Positions 36,747 to 44,751 of a stretch of 58,586 nt of DNA are shown one piece after another. Within the stretch, counting starts at the first letter, position 1; every line of letters starts with the position of its first letter. The notes below the pieces were generated by a model. It worked only from the letters and a program-made list of their open reading frames with translations, ran no database searches and was not told the origin of the DNA. This DNA is from an uncultured Bradyrhizobium sp. (GTDB lineage: Bacteria; Pseudomonadota; Alphaproteobacteria; Rhizobiales; Xanthobacteraceae), in contig NZ_CANSMR010000038.1 of the NCBI RefSeq assembly GCF_947648125.1, forward strand, positions 1 to 58,586, written 5' to 3'. The position numbers and the translations under genes were made by a program.

Positions 36747-37394
36747 AGTAAGAGGCCGCCATCTGCTGCCAAAATCGCAGCGCCCACAGCGCCGAAGCGG
36801 CGCGGGCGGCCGCGCGCCTATGAGCCCGAGGTCGCGCTCGGCAAGGCGCTCGACCTGTTCCGCCGTGATGGCTTCGCCGCGACCTCGCTCGATGATCTCA
36901 GTGCTGCGACCGGCATGAACCGGCCGAGTCTCTATGGCGCATTCGGCGACAAGCGCGAGCTCTACATCAAGAGCTACCAGCGCTACCGCGATGACGCGCG
37001 CGCGGCGATGGTCGACATCTTCCGTGCCGATGCGCCGCTGCGCGAGCGGCTCGAGCGCATCTATCGCATCGCGCTCGACATCTATCTTTCCGGCGAGTCC
37101 GGCCCGCGCGGCTGCTTCACGGTGATGACGGCGGCATCCGAGGCAGTTTCGGATCCGGATATCCGCACCATGGTGGTGGAGGGCCTGACCGAGCTCGACA
37201 AGGCGTTCGGGATTTGCTTCCGCCATGCCAAGGAGCGCGGCGAGCTGCCCGAGGGCGCCGATCCGGCGTCGCTGGCGCATCTTGCCTCCGCCACCATCCA
37301 TACCATCGCGATCCGTGCCCGCGCCCGCGTGCCGCGCAAGGAACTCGAGGCGATCGTGAAGGGCGCCGTCGACGTGCTGTGCGCGGCCAAATAG
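36735..37394 (+). CDS. TetR/AcrR-family transcriptional regulator
   Basis: This is a 219-aa regulator. A basic low-complexity tail (MVQKSKRPPSAAKIAAPTA) precedes the HTH (LFRRDGFAATSLDDLSAATGMNRPSLYGAFGDKRELYIKSY), similar to the AcrR family seen beside flavin or quinone genes. The C-terminal domain (RGCFTVMTAASEAVSD) is typical of TetR_C groups acting on aldehydes or quinones. It probably represses the divergent GST. Confidence 0.9.
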   Translation: MVQKSKRPPSAAKIAAPTAPKRRGRPRAYEPEVALGKALDLFRRDGFAATSLDDLSAATGMNRPSLYGAFGDKRELYIKSYQRYRDDARAAMVDIFRADAPLRERLERIYRIALDIYLSGESGPRGCFTVMTAASEAVSDPDIRTMVVEGLTELDKAFGICFRHAKERGELPEGADPASLAHLASATIHTIAIRARARVPRKELEAIVKGAVDVLCAAK

Positions 37395-37485
37395 AAGCGG
37401 CGAAATTTCTTCTGCACCAAATGTCGGGCGCTGTTTTTCGCGCCCGTCTTCCGTAAGGTCCCTCAACTCACGGAAGCGGAATATC

Positions 37486-38133
37486 ATGGGAAAAGTCAGG
37501 ACTTCGGCATTCTCGGTCTCGATCGACGGATTTGGCGCCGCGCCACGGCAGAGCCTCGAAAATCCATTCGGCGAAGGAGGCATGGCGCTGCCTGCCTGGT
37601 TCCTCGGGACGCGGACGTTTCGCCAGACGTTCGGCCAGGATGGCGGCAGCACCGGTCTCGATGACGAGATCGCGCGCAAATCGATGGAAAACATCGGTGC
37701 CTGGATTCTGGGGCGTAACATGTTCGGCCCGATCCGCGGGCCGTGGCCGGATCATGCCTGGAAGGGCTGGTGGGGCGCCAATCCGCCGTATCACACGCCG
37801 GTGTTCGTGCTGACCCATCACGCGCGGCCTGACATCGAGATGGAAGGCGGCACGACGTTTCACTTCGTGACCTCAGGCATTGCCGAGGCGCTCGAGCGCG
37901 CGCGCGCCGTTGCGGGGGACAAGGACATCCGGGTCGGCGGCGGCGTGTCGCTGGTGCGCCAATTCCTTCAGGCACGCCTGCTCGACGAGGTGCAACTAGC
38001 GCTGTCGCCGGTGCTGCTCGGCTCGGGCGAAAATCTGTTCGCGGGCCTCGATCTGCCCGCGCTCGGCTATGCCGTCGTCTCGCATGTCGCGAGCCCGAAC
38101 GCCACGCACGTCACCTTCGCGCGCAAGTCCTGA
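37486..38133 (+). CDS. Dihydrofolate reductase-like (RibD C-terminal) protein
   Basis: This is a 215-aa protein of the DHFR/RibD-C fold: SVSIDGFGA, AWILGRNMFG, VFVLTHHAR, IRVGGGVSLVRQFLQARLLDEVQLALSPVLLGSGENLF. These NADPH-binding reductases are of unknown specificity and often accompany stress or antibiotic-resistance genes. It lies 91 bp after the TetR gene and 98 bp before an ArsR gene, with a strong palindrome in the latter gap. Confidence 0.88.
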   Translation: MGKVRTSAFSVSIDGFGAAPRQSLENPFGEGGMALPAWFLGTRTFRQTFGQDGGSTGLDDEIARKSMENIGAWILGRNMFGPIRGPWPDHAWKGWWGANPPYHTPVFVLTHHARPDIEMEGGTTFHFVTSGIAEALERARAVAGDKDIRVGGGVSLVRQFLQARLLDEVQLALSPVLLGSGENLFAGLDLPALGYAVVSHVASPNATHVTFARKS

Positions 38134-38146
38134 ACGGTTCACGCCT

Positions 38147-38176
38147 GCGTCAACGGCCAAAATTGGCCGTTGACGC
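38147..38176. promoter_or_regulatory. 30-bp perfect palindromic hairpin
   Basis: GCGTCAACGGCCAA and TTGGCCGTTGACGC are perfect 14-bp arms around AA. It lies 13 nt after the DHFR-like stop and 56 nt before the ArsR start. No U-run follows. It may be a terminator, or an operator for the ArsR protein, whose own promoter should lie here. Confidence 0.6.
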
Positions 38177-38231
38177 GATCGCCATTTGGTCGTACTTAAC
38201 CCAAAGGTTATTTAACCGATGAGCTAAGTAC

Positions 38232-38636
38232 ATGCCGCTCGACCCCCTCAGTTCGACCTTCGCGGCGCTGGCCGATCCGACCCGGCGCGCGATCCTGGCG
38301 CGGCTCGCGCTCGGGGAGACTTCGGTGATGGAGCTGGCAAAGCCGTTCGACATGAGCCTGCCGGCGATCTCCAAGCACCTGAAGGTGCTGGAGCATGCCG
38401 GATTGATCTCGCGCGGGCGCGAGGCGCAGTGGCGGCCGTGCCGCATCGCGCCCTCTTCGTTCAAGCAGGTCGATGGCTGGCTCGGGAATTTCCGCCGCTT
38501 CTGGGACGAGAGCTTCAACCGCCTCGACGGCCTGCTCGAGGAGATGAAGGTGGAGGAGGCCACGAAGGCCCCGCCGCACACCACCCGTAAAGTCAGAGTA
38601 ACCAAGGAGAAGCAACGTGGACGCACGCGTGGATAA
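38232..38636 (+). CDS. ArsR-family transcriptional regulator
   Basis: This is a 134-aa winged-helix repressor: TFAALADPTRRAILARLALGETSVMELAKPFDMSLPAISKHLKVLEHAGLI. No metal-binding Cys motif (ELCVCDL) is present, so it belongs to the non-metal AHSA1-linked group. Its C-terminus overlaps the start of the AHSA1-domain gene by 20 nt. Confidence 0.92.
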   Translation: MPLDPLSSTFAALADPTRRAILARLALGETSVMELAKPFDMSLPAISKHLKVLEHAGLISRGREAQWRPCRIAPSSFKQVDGWLGNFRRFWDESFNRLDGLLEEMKVEEATKAPPHTTRKVRVTKEKQRGRTRG

Positions 38637-39108
38637 GACGCTGAGGATCACGACCCCATCGGATTGCGAATTCGCCATGACGCGCCAGTTCGACGCGCCG
38701 CGGCGCTTCGTGTTCGATGCGATGACCAAGCCGGAATATCTGGTGCGCTGGCTTGGCTGCGAGCAGCTCGCAATGCCGGTGTGCGAAGTCGACCTGCGGG
38801 TCGGTGGCGCCTATCGGTTCGTGTTCCGCTCGTCCGAGGGCATCGAGCATGAACTCACCGGCACCTATCGCGAGGTGGTGCGCCCGGAGCGGCTGGCGTT
38901 CGGCGAGACGTTCTCGATGCCGGGCTTCACCAGCGACGAATATCTCGTCATCTCGACCTTCATCGAGGCCGGCGGCACCACTACGTTGACCACCACCATC
39001 CGCCATCCCACCAAGGAGGCGCGCGACGGCCATCTCAATTCCGGCATCGATAAGGGTGTCGAGCCCGCCTACGACCGGCTTGCAGAAGTGGTTGCCGGGA
39101 TGGGCTGA
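38617..39108 (+). CDS. SRPBCC/AHSA1-domain protein
   Basis: This is a 163-aa START-like (SRPBCC) fold protein: AMTRQFDAPRRFVFDAMTKPEYLVRWLG, CEVDLRVGGAYRFVF, and a C-terminal amphipathic helix. AHSA1-type proteins bind hydrophobic ligands. The start is GTG 38617, with AAGGAG 8 nt upstream and inside the ArsR gene. ArsR-AHSA1 pairs are widespread two-gene modules, and autorepression relieved by an unknown ligand is inferred. Confidence 0.9.
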   Translation: MDARVDKTLRITTPSDCEFAMTRQFDAPRRFVFDAMTKPEYLVRWLGCEQLAMPVCEVDLRVGGAYRFVFRSSEGIEHELTGTYREVVRPERLAFGETFSMPGFTSDEYLVISTFIEAGGTTTLTTTIRHPTKEARDGHLNSGIDKGVEPAYDRLAEVVAGMG

Positions 39109-39160
39109 GGCCCTGGCCGAGAGTTGCGCTTCGCCAGCGAAGCGCTGCTCCATCAACGTG

Positions 39161-39186
39161 GTCGTCCCTGCGAAAGCAGGGACGAC
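39161..39186. repeat. Hairpin repeat, GTCGTCCCTGC family
   Basis: Arms GTCGTCCCTGC and GCAGGGACGAC with a GAAA loop, in the 84-bp gap between the convergent AHSA1 and GhrA-like genes. The same family is at 22-41 in the other orientation. A bidirectional terminator role is plausible. Confidence 0.65.
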
Positions 39187-39192
39187 ACTGCC

Positions 39193-40158
39193 TCAATACC
39201 CCCGCTTGCGATCGACGAGATTTTCCAGCGCGCCACCTTGCTCGAAGCGCGCGATCTGCTGCGCGACGTATTTCGAGATCTCGTCGGCGTCGGTGTCGGC
39301 GGCGTTGTGCGGCGTCAGCACCACCTTCGGATGGCTCCAGAACGGGCTGTCTTGCGGCAGCGGCTCGGTCTCGTAGACGTCGAGCGAGGCAGCGCCCAGC
39401 GTGCCGTCGTCGAGCGCGCGCAGAATGTCCGCTTCGTTCTGCAAGCCGCCGCGGCCGGCATTGATGATGACGGGCGCGCCGAGCGGGCTGCCCCGATTCA
39501 GCTTCGCGAACACGTCGCGGTTCAGCACGTGGCGCGTATCCGGCGTCAGCGGCAGCAGGCAGACCAGGATGTTGGTCTCGCGCAGGAACGCGTCAAGACC
39601 CTCGCGGCCGTGGTAGCAGGCGATGCCGTCGATCCGCTTCTCGCTGCGGCTCCAGCCGACGACGCGGAAGCCGAGCGCGCGCAGCGCATGCGCCGAGGCC
39701 GCGCCGAGCGTGCCGAGTCCCATGATGCCGACAGTGATCGCGCTTGCCGCCCATTGATAGTCCGGCGCCCAGCGCCTCAATCGTTGCGACTCCCGCAGAT
39801 AGAGCTCCTGGCGGTGATGCATCAGCACATGCAGCACGACATATTCAGTCATGCGGTCGGTGAGATCGCCGACCGCGACCCGCACCAGCGGCACGTCGGG
39901 CAGCGAACGGTCGGCCATCAGCGCGTCGACGCCGGCGCCGAGGTTGAAGATGACGCGCAGGTTCTTGAACGCCGCGAGCTCGCCCGGCTTCGGCTTCCAC
40001 ACCGCGGCATAGTGCACCTCGGCGGGATCGAGCGCGCCGTCCGGCAGCAGCACCACGCGGCGGTCCGGGCAGACCGTGTCGAACCGCGCCTTCCAGCGCG
40101 CCGACGACCAGTTTTCCGAGCCGCCATTGATCAGCAGCGCCAGTGCGGCCTTACCCAT
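39193..40158 (-). CDS. ghrA: Glyoxylate/hydroxypyruvate reductase A-like dehydrogenase
   Basis: This is a D-isomer-specific 2-hydroxyacid dehydrogenase, 321 aa, reducing glyoxylate or hydroxypyruvate with NAD(P)H. The cofactor fold has VGIMGLGTLGAASAHALRALGFRVVGWSRS. Catalytic-domain words are LPLTPDTRHVLNR, INAGRGGLQ, LDVYETEPLP and LTPHNAADTD with the catalytic His. GhrA specificity is by resemblance. It is convergent with the AHSA1-domain gene. Confidence 0.9.
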   Translation of the reverse strand: MGKAALALLINGGSENWSSARWKARFDTVCPDRRVVLLPDGALDPAEVHYAAVWKPKPGELAAFKNLRVIFNLGAGVDALMADRSLPDVPLVRVAVGDLTDRMTEYVVLHVLMHHRQELYLRESQRLRRWAPDYQWAASAITVGIMGLGTLGAASAHALRALGFRVVGWSRSEKRIDGIACYHGREGLDAFLRETNILVCLLPLTPDTRHVLNRDVFAKLNRGSPLGAPVIINAGRGGLQNEADILRALDDGTLGAASLDVYETEPLPQDSPFWSHPKVVLTPHNAADTDADEISKYVAQQIARFEQGGALENLVDRKRGY

Positions 40159-40247
40159 CCGGATACCTCCAATGTCAATGTGATGTAAATCACAGAGCGG
40201 GTCCGGCCCGCTCCCTAATCTCCTGCCATCAACCGGGGAGAACTTCC

Positions 40248-40541
40248 ATGCGCAAGCTGATCCTGATCGCGGCTTTCATCGCAGCCACCACCACCGCCAC
40301 CGCCGCTCACGCCGGCCAGAGCCGCGGCCTCGTGCTCGCAAACGCCGATACGCCCGCTCAGGCGCAACCGGCCGTTGCTCCCGCGCAGGCCGAGGCCCAA
40401 CCGGCGCCGTCACAGGCCCAGCCGGCCGAGGCCTCCCGGCCGCAGGCGTCGCGTCCGGCGAAGCGGAGCCAGACCAGCCGACGCGAGAGCGACGAGGCCA
40501 AGGCGCGCCGGATCGCCGCCCGTTACGGTGTCTATTGGTGA
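40248..40541 (+). CDS. Small secreted Ala/Gln/Pro-rich protein
   Basis: This 97-aa protein begins with a signal peptide (MRKLILIAAFIAATTTATAAHAG). A Pro/Gln/Ala-rich linker follows, then a basic C-terminus ending RIAARYGVYW. No known domain was seen. GGGGAG lies about 7 nt before ATG 40248. It may be a periplasmic or secreted protein of unknown function. A short C-terminal tail after a low-complexity linker recurs in many rhizobial secreted proteins. Confidence 0.7.
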   Translation: MRKLILIAAFIAATTTATAAHAGQSRGLVLANADTPAQAQPAVAPAQAEAQPAPSQAQPAEASRPQASRPAKRSQTSRRESDEAKARRIAARYGVYW

Positions 40542-40730
40542 TCGCAGCATCGTCGTCACGGCGATGACCTGACACGCCATCGCTGTGGCCTCAGCCTTCA
40601 GTCTGTCGCGGCGCGCCATGAAGCTTCGGCGAAATCCATCGCCCGCATCCGGAACCTAAATTTCTTTCGCTCCGCCTGTCGGCAGCGGGCATAATCGTTC
40701 GTTCTTGCAATGAACGGAGATGCCTTTTCG

Positions 40731-41099
40731 ATGCTGTACGCCATCCTCTGCTATCATGACGAAGACATGGTCGGCTCCTGGAGCAAGGAGCACGACGCCT
40801 CGGTCATGCAGAAATTGTCGGTCGTGCAGGACAAGCTCGCCAAGCAGGGCCGGCTCGGTCCGGTGGCGCGGCTGCTGCCGACCACTGCGGCGACCACGTT
40901 GCGCAAGGAAAACCCGCCGCTGGTGCTCGACGGCCCGTTCGCCGAAACCAAGGAGCAGCTGCTCGGCTTCTATCTGGTCGAGGGCAAGAACCTCGACGAG
41001 GTGCTCGACATCGCGCGCGACCTCGGCGAGGCCAATCCCGGCGGCACCTATGAGATCCGCCCGGTCGGCTACTTCAATCAGGGGGGTACGAAGGCGTGA
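40731..41099 (+). CDS. YciI-family (YCII/DGPF) protein
   Basis: This is a 122-aa YCII-domain protein. The DGPF motif is in PLVLDGPFAETKEQLLGFYLVEGKNLDEVLDIA. Such proteins accompany the ECF42 group of sigma factors, one of which starts within this stop codon (GTGA). ATG 40731 is favoured over an in-frame start at 40710 because MLYAILCYHDED is the usual N-terminus. It is possibly a sensor or enzyme in the sigma-factor response. Confidence 0.9.
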   Translation: MLYAILCYHDEDMVGSWSKEHDASVMQKLSVVQDKLAKQGRLGPVARLLPTTAATTLRKENPPLVLDGPFAETKEQLLGFYLVEGKNLDEVLDIARDLGEANPGGTYEIRPVGYFNQGGTKA

Positions 41100-42373
41100 G
41101 CATGACCGACACCGCCTGGATCGATGCCGCGCTGACGTCGGCGCGTCCCCAGGCGGTTGGCGCGCTGCTGCGCTACTTCCGCAATCTCGATACCGCCGAG
41201 GAGGCCTTCCAGAACGCCTGCCTGCGGGCACTGAAGAGCTGGCCGCAGAACGGCCCGCCGCGCGATCCCGCGGCGTGGCTGATCATGGTCGGCCGCAATG
41301 TCGCGATCGACGACATCAGGCGCAGCAAGAAGCAGGAGGCGTTGCCCGACGACGACCAGGCGATCTCCGACCTCGGCGACGCCGAGGAAGAGCTCGCCGA
41401 GCGGCTCGACGGCTCGCATTACCGCGACGATATCCTGCGGCTCCTGTTCATCTGCTGCCACAAGGATCTGCCGGCGACCCAGCAGGTCGCGCTCGCGCTG
41501 CGCATCGTCTCCGGCCTGTCGGTGAAGCAGATCGCGCGCGCCTTCCTGGTCTCGGAAGCCGCGATGGAGCAGCGCATCACGCGGGCCAAGACGCGCGTCG
41601 CCGACGCCAATGTGCCGTTCGAGACGCCGGGCGCGGTCGAGCGTAGCGAGCGGCTCGTCTCGGTCGCCGCGATGATCTATTTGATCTTCAACGAGGGCTA
41701 TTCGGCGAGCGGCGACACCGCTCAAATCCGTTCGCCGTTGTGCGAGGAGGCGATCCGGCTGGCCCGCCTGCTGCTGCGGCTGTTCCAGAGCGAGCCGGAG
41801 ATCATGGGGCTGACGGCGCTGCTGCTGTTGCAGCATGCTCGCGCCGCCGCGCGGTTCGATGCTGATGGCCAGGTGATCCTGCTCGACGACCAGGATCGCA
41901 GCCAGTGGAACCAGAAGCTGATCGCCGAAGGCCTCGCGCTGATCGACAAGGCGATGCGCCATCGCCGCAGCGGGCCCTATCAGGTGCAGGCCGCGATCGC
42001 CGCGCTCCACGCCCGCGCGGAAAAGCCCGAGGATACCGACTGGACCCAGATCGACCTGCTTTATGGCGCGCTCGAGATCATGCAGCCGTCGCCGGTGATC
42101 ACGCTTAACCGCGCCGTTGCGGTCTCCAAGGTCAAGGGGCCGGAAGCCGCGCTGGAGATGATCGAGCCCTTGGCGCCGCGGCTTTCCAATTACTTCCATT
42201 ATTTCGGCGTGCGCGGCGCCTTCCTGATGCAGCTCGGCCGCAACGAGGAGGCCCGCGTCACCTTCGATCGCGCCATCGCGCTCGCCAACACCACCGCCGA
42301 AGCTGCCCATATCCGCATGCACATCGACCGCCTGATGCGCGACAGCCAGCCGCGCAATGTGAAGGCGAAGTAG
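41096..42373 (+). CDS. ECF42-like RNA polymerase sigma factor
   Basis: This is a 425-aa sigma-70 family protein. Region 2 (LLRYFRNLDTAEEAFQNACLRALKSW, then AAWLIMVGRNVAIDDIRR) and region 4 (LALRIVSGLSVKQIARAFLVSEAAMEQRITRAKTRV) are followed by about 250 residues with helical-repeat character (LFNEGYSASGD, LLYGALEIMQPSPVITLNRAVAVS), like DUF6596. This extension, and translational overlap with a YCII gene, define the ECF42 group. No anti-sigma gene is seen. Starts are GTG 41096 or ATG 41102. Confidence 0.92.
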   Translation: MSMTDTAWIDAALTSARPQAVGALLRYFRNLDTAEEAFQNACLRALKSWPQNGPPRDPAAWLIMVGRNVAIDDIRRSKKQEALPDDDQAISDLGDAEEELAERLDGSHYRDDILRLLFICCHKDLPATQQVALALRIVSGLSVKQIARAFLVSEAAMEQRITRAKTRVADANVPFETPGAVERSERLVSVAAMIYLIFNEGYSASGDTAQIRSPLCEEAIRLARLLLRLFQSEPEIMGLTALLLLQHARAAARFDADGQVILLDDQDRSQWNQKLIAEGLALIDKAMRHRRSGPYQVQAAIAALHARAEKPEDTDWTQIDLLYGALEIMQPSPVITLNRAVAVSKVKGPEAALEMIEPLAPRLSNYFHYFGVRGAFLMQLGRNEEARVTFDRAIALANTTAEAAHIRMHIDRLMRDSQPRNVKAK

Positions 42374-42390
42374 CTCCCAACATTGCTGCT

Positions 42391-42481
42391 CGTCATGCCC
42401 GGCCTTGTGCCGGGCATCCACGTCTTTGGATGCCGCGAAAAAAGGAAGACGTGGATGGCCGGGACGAGCCCGGCCATGACG
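42391..42481. repeat. Palindromic repeat, CGTCATGCCCGGCC type
   Basis: CGTCATGCCCGGCC and GGCCGGGCATGACG-like ends enclose GACGTGGAT/ATCCACGTC words. Read in frame it encodes a VMPGLVPGIHVF-like peptide, a known signature of repeat-derived false ORFs. It lies between the sigma factor and DoxX genes. Confidence 0.8.
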
Positions 42482-42571
42482 AATCTCAAAAAATCTTCGC
42501 CGTCCTTGTCGGTCCGTCATCCCGCCGTTCGTCATGAAGGCAGAGCATCACCACACCTTGGGGAGCAAGCC

Positions 42572-42982
42572 ATGCCGACGATCGTCGACACCGAAATCTC
42601 AAAGCCCGCCCGCATCACCGGCCGCGTCATGAGCGGCGTGGTCGTCCTTTTCCTGCTGTTCGATGGCGCCATCAAGCTGCTGCCATTGCCTGTCGTCACC
42701 GAGACCATGGACAAGATGGGCTTTGGTGCGAGTGATACGCTGGCGCGCAGCCTCGGCATCATCACCATCGTCTGCACGCTGCTGTACTCGGTGCCGCCGA
42801 CCTCGATCCTCGGCGCCATCCTGCTCACCGGCTATCTCGGCGGTGCGATCGCGTCCCATGTGCGGATCGGCAGCCCCCTGTTCAGCCACACGCTGTTCGG
42901 GCTCTATCTCGGCCTGATGGTGTGGGGCGGGCTCTATCTGCGCGATGGCAATCTGCGCGCGCTGCTTCCATTCCGCCGCTAG
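42572..42982 (+). CDS. DoxX-family membrane protein
   Basis: This 136-aa protein has four hydrophobic segments: VMSGVVVLFLLFDGAIKLL, SLGIITIVCTLLYSV, TSILGAILLTGYLGGAIA and TLFGLYLGLMVWGGLYL. The layout matches DoxX-like small membrane proteins, which may support respiratory or redox activity. ATG 42572 is preceded by GGGGAG. An ORF running upstream into the repeat is not credible. Confidence 0.88.
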   Translation: MPTIVDTEISKPARITGRVMSGVVVLFLLFDGAIKLLPLPVVTETMDKMGFGASDTLARSLGIITIVCTLLYSVPPTSILGAILLTGYLGGAIASHVRIGSPLFSHTLFGLYLGLMVWGGLYLRDGNLRALLPFRR

Positions 42983-43015
42983 GCTATTATTTATTCCGTC
43001 CCTGTGGAGACCATC

Positions 43016-43552
43016 ATGTTCGAGACCATTGCCATCATCGCGGTCATTCTCGCGGTCGCGATTGCCGTCATCCTCGTCCTCGCGGCGACCAAGCCGAGCA
43101 CATTCCGCGTCACGCGTGCGACCAGCATCAATGCGCCGGCGGAACGGATCTTTCCATTGATCGACGATTTCCGTCAGTGGACGGTCTGGTCGCCCTACGA
43201 GAACCGGGATCCGGCCATGAAGCGCACCTATGACGGCGCCGGGCGCGGGCAGGGGGCGGTCTATGCCTGGGACGGCAACAAGAATGTCGGCACCGGCCGC
43301 ATGGAGATCCTGCAATCGTCCGCGCCGTCGAAGATCGTCATCAAGCTCGACTTCCTCAAGCCGTTCGAGGGCCACAACACCGCCGAGTTCACAATGCTGC
43401 CGCAGGGAGATGCGACCAGCGTCACATGGACCATGTATGGTCCGGCCGTCTTCATGTCGAAAGTGATGCAGGTGTTCATGAACCTGGATCACATGATCGG
43501 CAAGGATTTCGAGGTCGGCCTCGCCAATCTGAAGAAGCTCACTGAAAAATAG
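43016..43552 (+). CDS. Membrane-anchored SRPBCC-domain protein
   Basis: This 178-aa protein has one N-terminal transmembrane helix (IAIIAVILAVAIAVILVLA) and a SRPBCC/START-like domain (TRATSINAPAERIFPLIDDFRQWTVWSPYE, MTMYGP-type later strand, then a C-terminal amphipathic helix). ATG 43016 is preferred to GTG 43004 for its GGAG spacing. A ligand-binding or polyketide-like fold in the periplasm is inferred. It follows the DoxX gene by 33 bp, so co-transcription is likely. Confidence 0.88.
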   Translation: MFETIAIIAVILAVAIAVILVLAATKPSTFRVTRATSINAPAERIFPLIDDFRQWTVWSPYENRDPAMKRTYDGAGRGQGAVYAWDGNKNVGTGRMEILQSSAPSKIVIKLDFLKPFEGHNTAEFTMLPQGDATSVTWTMYGPAVFMSKVMQVFMNLDHMIGKDFEVGLANLKKLTEK

Positions 43553-43613
43553 CGGGCGTTTTCGAGCGAAGTGGTTACCGGTTCGCGTGAGGAAAACGCG
43601 TCAAAACGAGAAT
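43553..43613. repeat. Intergenic repeat, GCGTTTTCGAGCGAAGTGG family
   Basis: This begins directly after the SRPBCC stop. It shares AGCGAAGTGG..ACCGGTTCGCGTGA with copies at 29793 and 47161. It ends near a purine-rich AGGGAG used by the next gene. Confidence 0.7.
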
Positions 43614-43632
43614 CTACCCCAGGGAGCATGTC

Positions 43633-44043
43633 ATGCAGGTCAACCCCTATCTCTCCTACGACGGCAATTGCGGCGCCGCGCTGAACTTCTACGAGAAGGT
43701 TCTCGGTGCGCGGATCGAGGAAACCTATCCCTACGGCGAGGGCAATCCGGAGATGCAGACGCCGCCCGGCTGGAAGGACAAGATCATGCACGCCCGGGTC
43801 TCGATCGACGGCGAGATCATCATGGCCTCCGACGCCCCGCCCGGCCACTTCCAGAAGCCGCAGGGATTTCACGTCGCGCTGCAGGTCGAGGATCCCGCGG
43901 AGGCCGAACGCCGCTTCAAGGCGCTGTCCGAAGGCGGCACGGTCACCATGCCGTTCGGCAAGACGTTCTTCTCCAACGGTTTTGGCATGTGCGTCGATCA
44001 GTTCGGCATCCCCTGGATGGTGAACTGCCCGCAGCAGATGTAG
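43633..44043 (+). CDS. VOC-family (PhnB-like) protein
   Basis: This is a 136-aa vicinal-oxygen-chelate fold protein: NPYLSYDGNCGAALNFYEKVLGARI, then HARVSIDGEIIMASDAPPG and QFGIPWMVNCP. PhnB-like members have the second metal ligand lost or altered and unknown activity. A common fate is a role in resistance or cofactor chemistry. ATG 43633 has AGGGAG upstream. Confidence 0.9.
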   Translation: MQVNPYLSYDGNCGAALNFYEKVLGARIEETYPYGEGNPEMQTPPGWKDKIMHARVSIDGEIIMASDAPPGHFQKPQGFHVALQVEDPAEAERRFKALSEGGTVTMPFGKTFFSNGFGMCVDQFGIPWMVNCPQQM

Positions 44044-44064
44044 GCCGGCATCAATTTCGGAATC

Positions 44065-44202
44065 GTAGGGTGGGTTAGCCCAACGGGTCCGCGCGAAGCG
44101 CGGCCCGATGACAGGCTCCGGCGTAACCCACCGCCGGTTTCTCATCTGCGCAAATGTCTGTGTGGCGAAGATGGTGGGTTACGCTTCGCTAACCCACCCT
44201 AC
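44065..44202. repeat. Palindromic repeat, GTAGGGTGGGTTA type, mosaic core
   Basis: GTAGGGTGGGTTA and TAACCCACCCTAC are perfect inverted ends. The interior contains AACGGGTCCGCGCGAAGCG and CGATGACAGGCTCCG, the same words as the differently bounded repeat at 22599-22720. It occupies the gap between the convergent VOC and ClpP-like genes. Confidence 0.85.
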
Positions 44203-44213
44203 ATTCTCCGCCT

Positions 44214-44636
44214 TCATCTGCACCGCGGATAGATCGCGGCGAGCTCGCGGCCGCGCAGCAGCAGCAGGCGCGAGGTCAGGCCGCCGCGGCGTACGATCCA
44301 GCCGCGCACCGGCGCCGGATAGGCCTCCAGCACCGCCTCGGATGCTTCCGGTTCCGCATAGGTTCGGCCGCGCCGGTCGATCGAGCGCGCGGCGTGGAAG
44401 CCGAGCACCGCGCGCCGTGTCACGCAGATGCGGTCGCCCGGCACCATCGAGAGCACCAGCGTGCAGGCCGACAGGCACGGCCCGTCGATCACCACGCGTT
44501 CTCCGGACTCGCGCACATTGTCGAACAGTTCGATGAATGGACCGACCTGCCCGCCGGGGCTGGCGAGGATGCGGACGTCGGCCTGCGCGCAGCCAATCGT
44601 TGCGCAGAGGGCTGCCGCCGCGACAAACATCTTCAT
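44214..44636 (-). CDS. Exported ClpP/crotonase-like small protein
   Basis: This 140-aa protein has a signal peptide (MKMFVAAAALCATIGCAQA). The rest is a compact domain: VVIDGPCLSACTLVLSMVPGDRICVT has a Ser in the position of ClpP- or crotonase-type proteases, and LGFHAARS follows. No Asp/His pair could be assigned with certainty, so enzymatic activity is a guess. ATG 44634-44636 is chosen because it begins the signal peptide. Some similar proteins are annotated as hypothetical in related genomes. Confidence 0.7.
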   Translation of the reverse strand: MKMFVAAAALCATIGCAQADVRILASPGGQVGPFIELFDNVRESGERVVIDGPCLSACTLVLSMVPGDRICVTRRAVLGFHAARSIDRRGRTYAEPEASEAVLEAYPAPVRGWIVRRGGLTSRLLLLRGRELAAIYPRCR

Positions 44637-44751
44637 CAGCGCAATCCCTGCCGACGATGCGGTCGAGGTCCCGCCGCATCCGAAGCCGCAAGGCTCGCGC
44701 CGGAATGGGGCATCGTCAAGACCGATGCCCCATTCGCGATGACAGGCGGGC

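Noticed and set aside
42383-42571. Coding sequence upstream of DoxX (VMPGLVPGIHVF-like peptide)
   Set aside because: It is translation of a palindromic repeat; the peptide recurs wherever this repeat is open. The DoxX gene starts at 42572.
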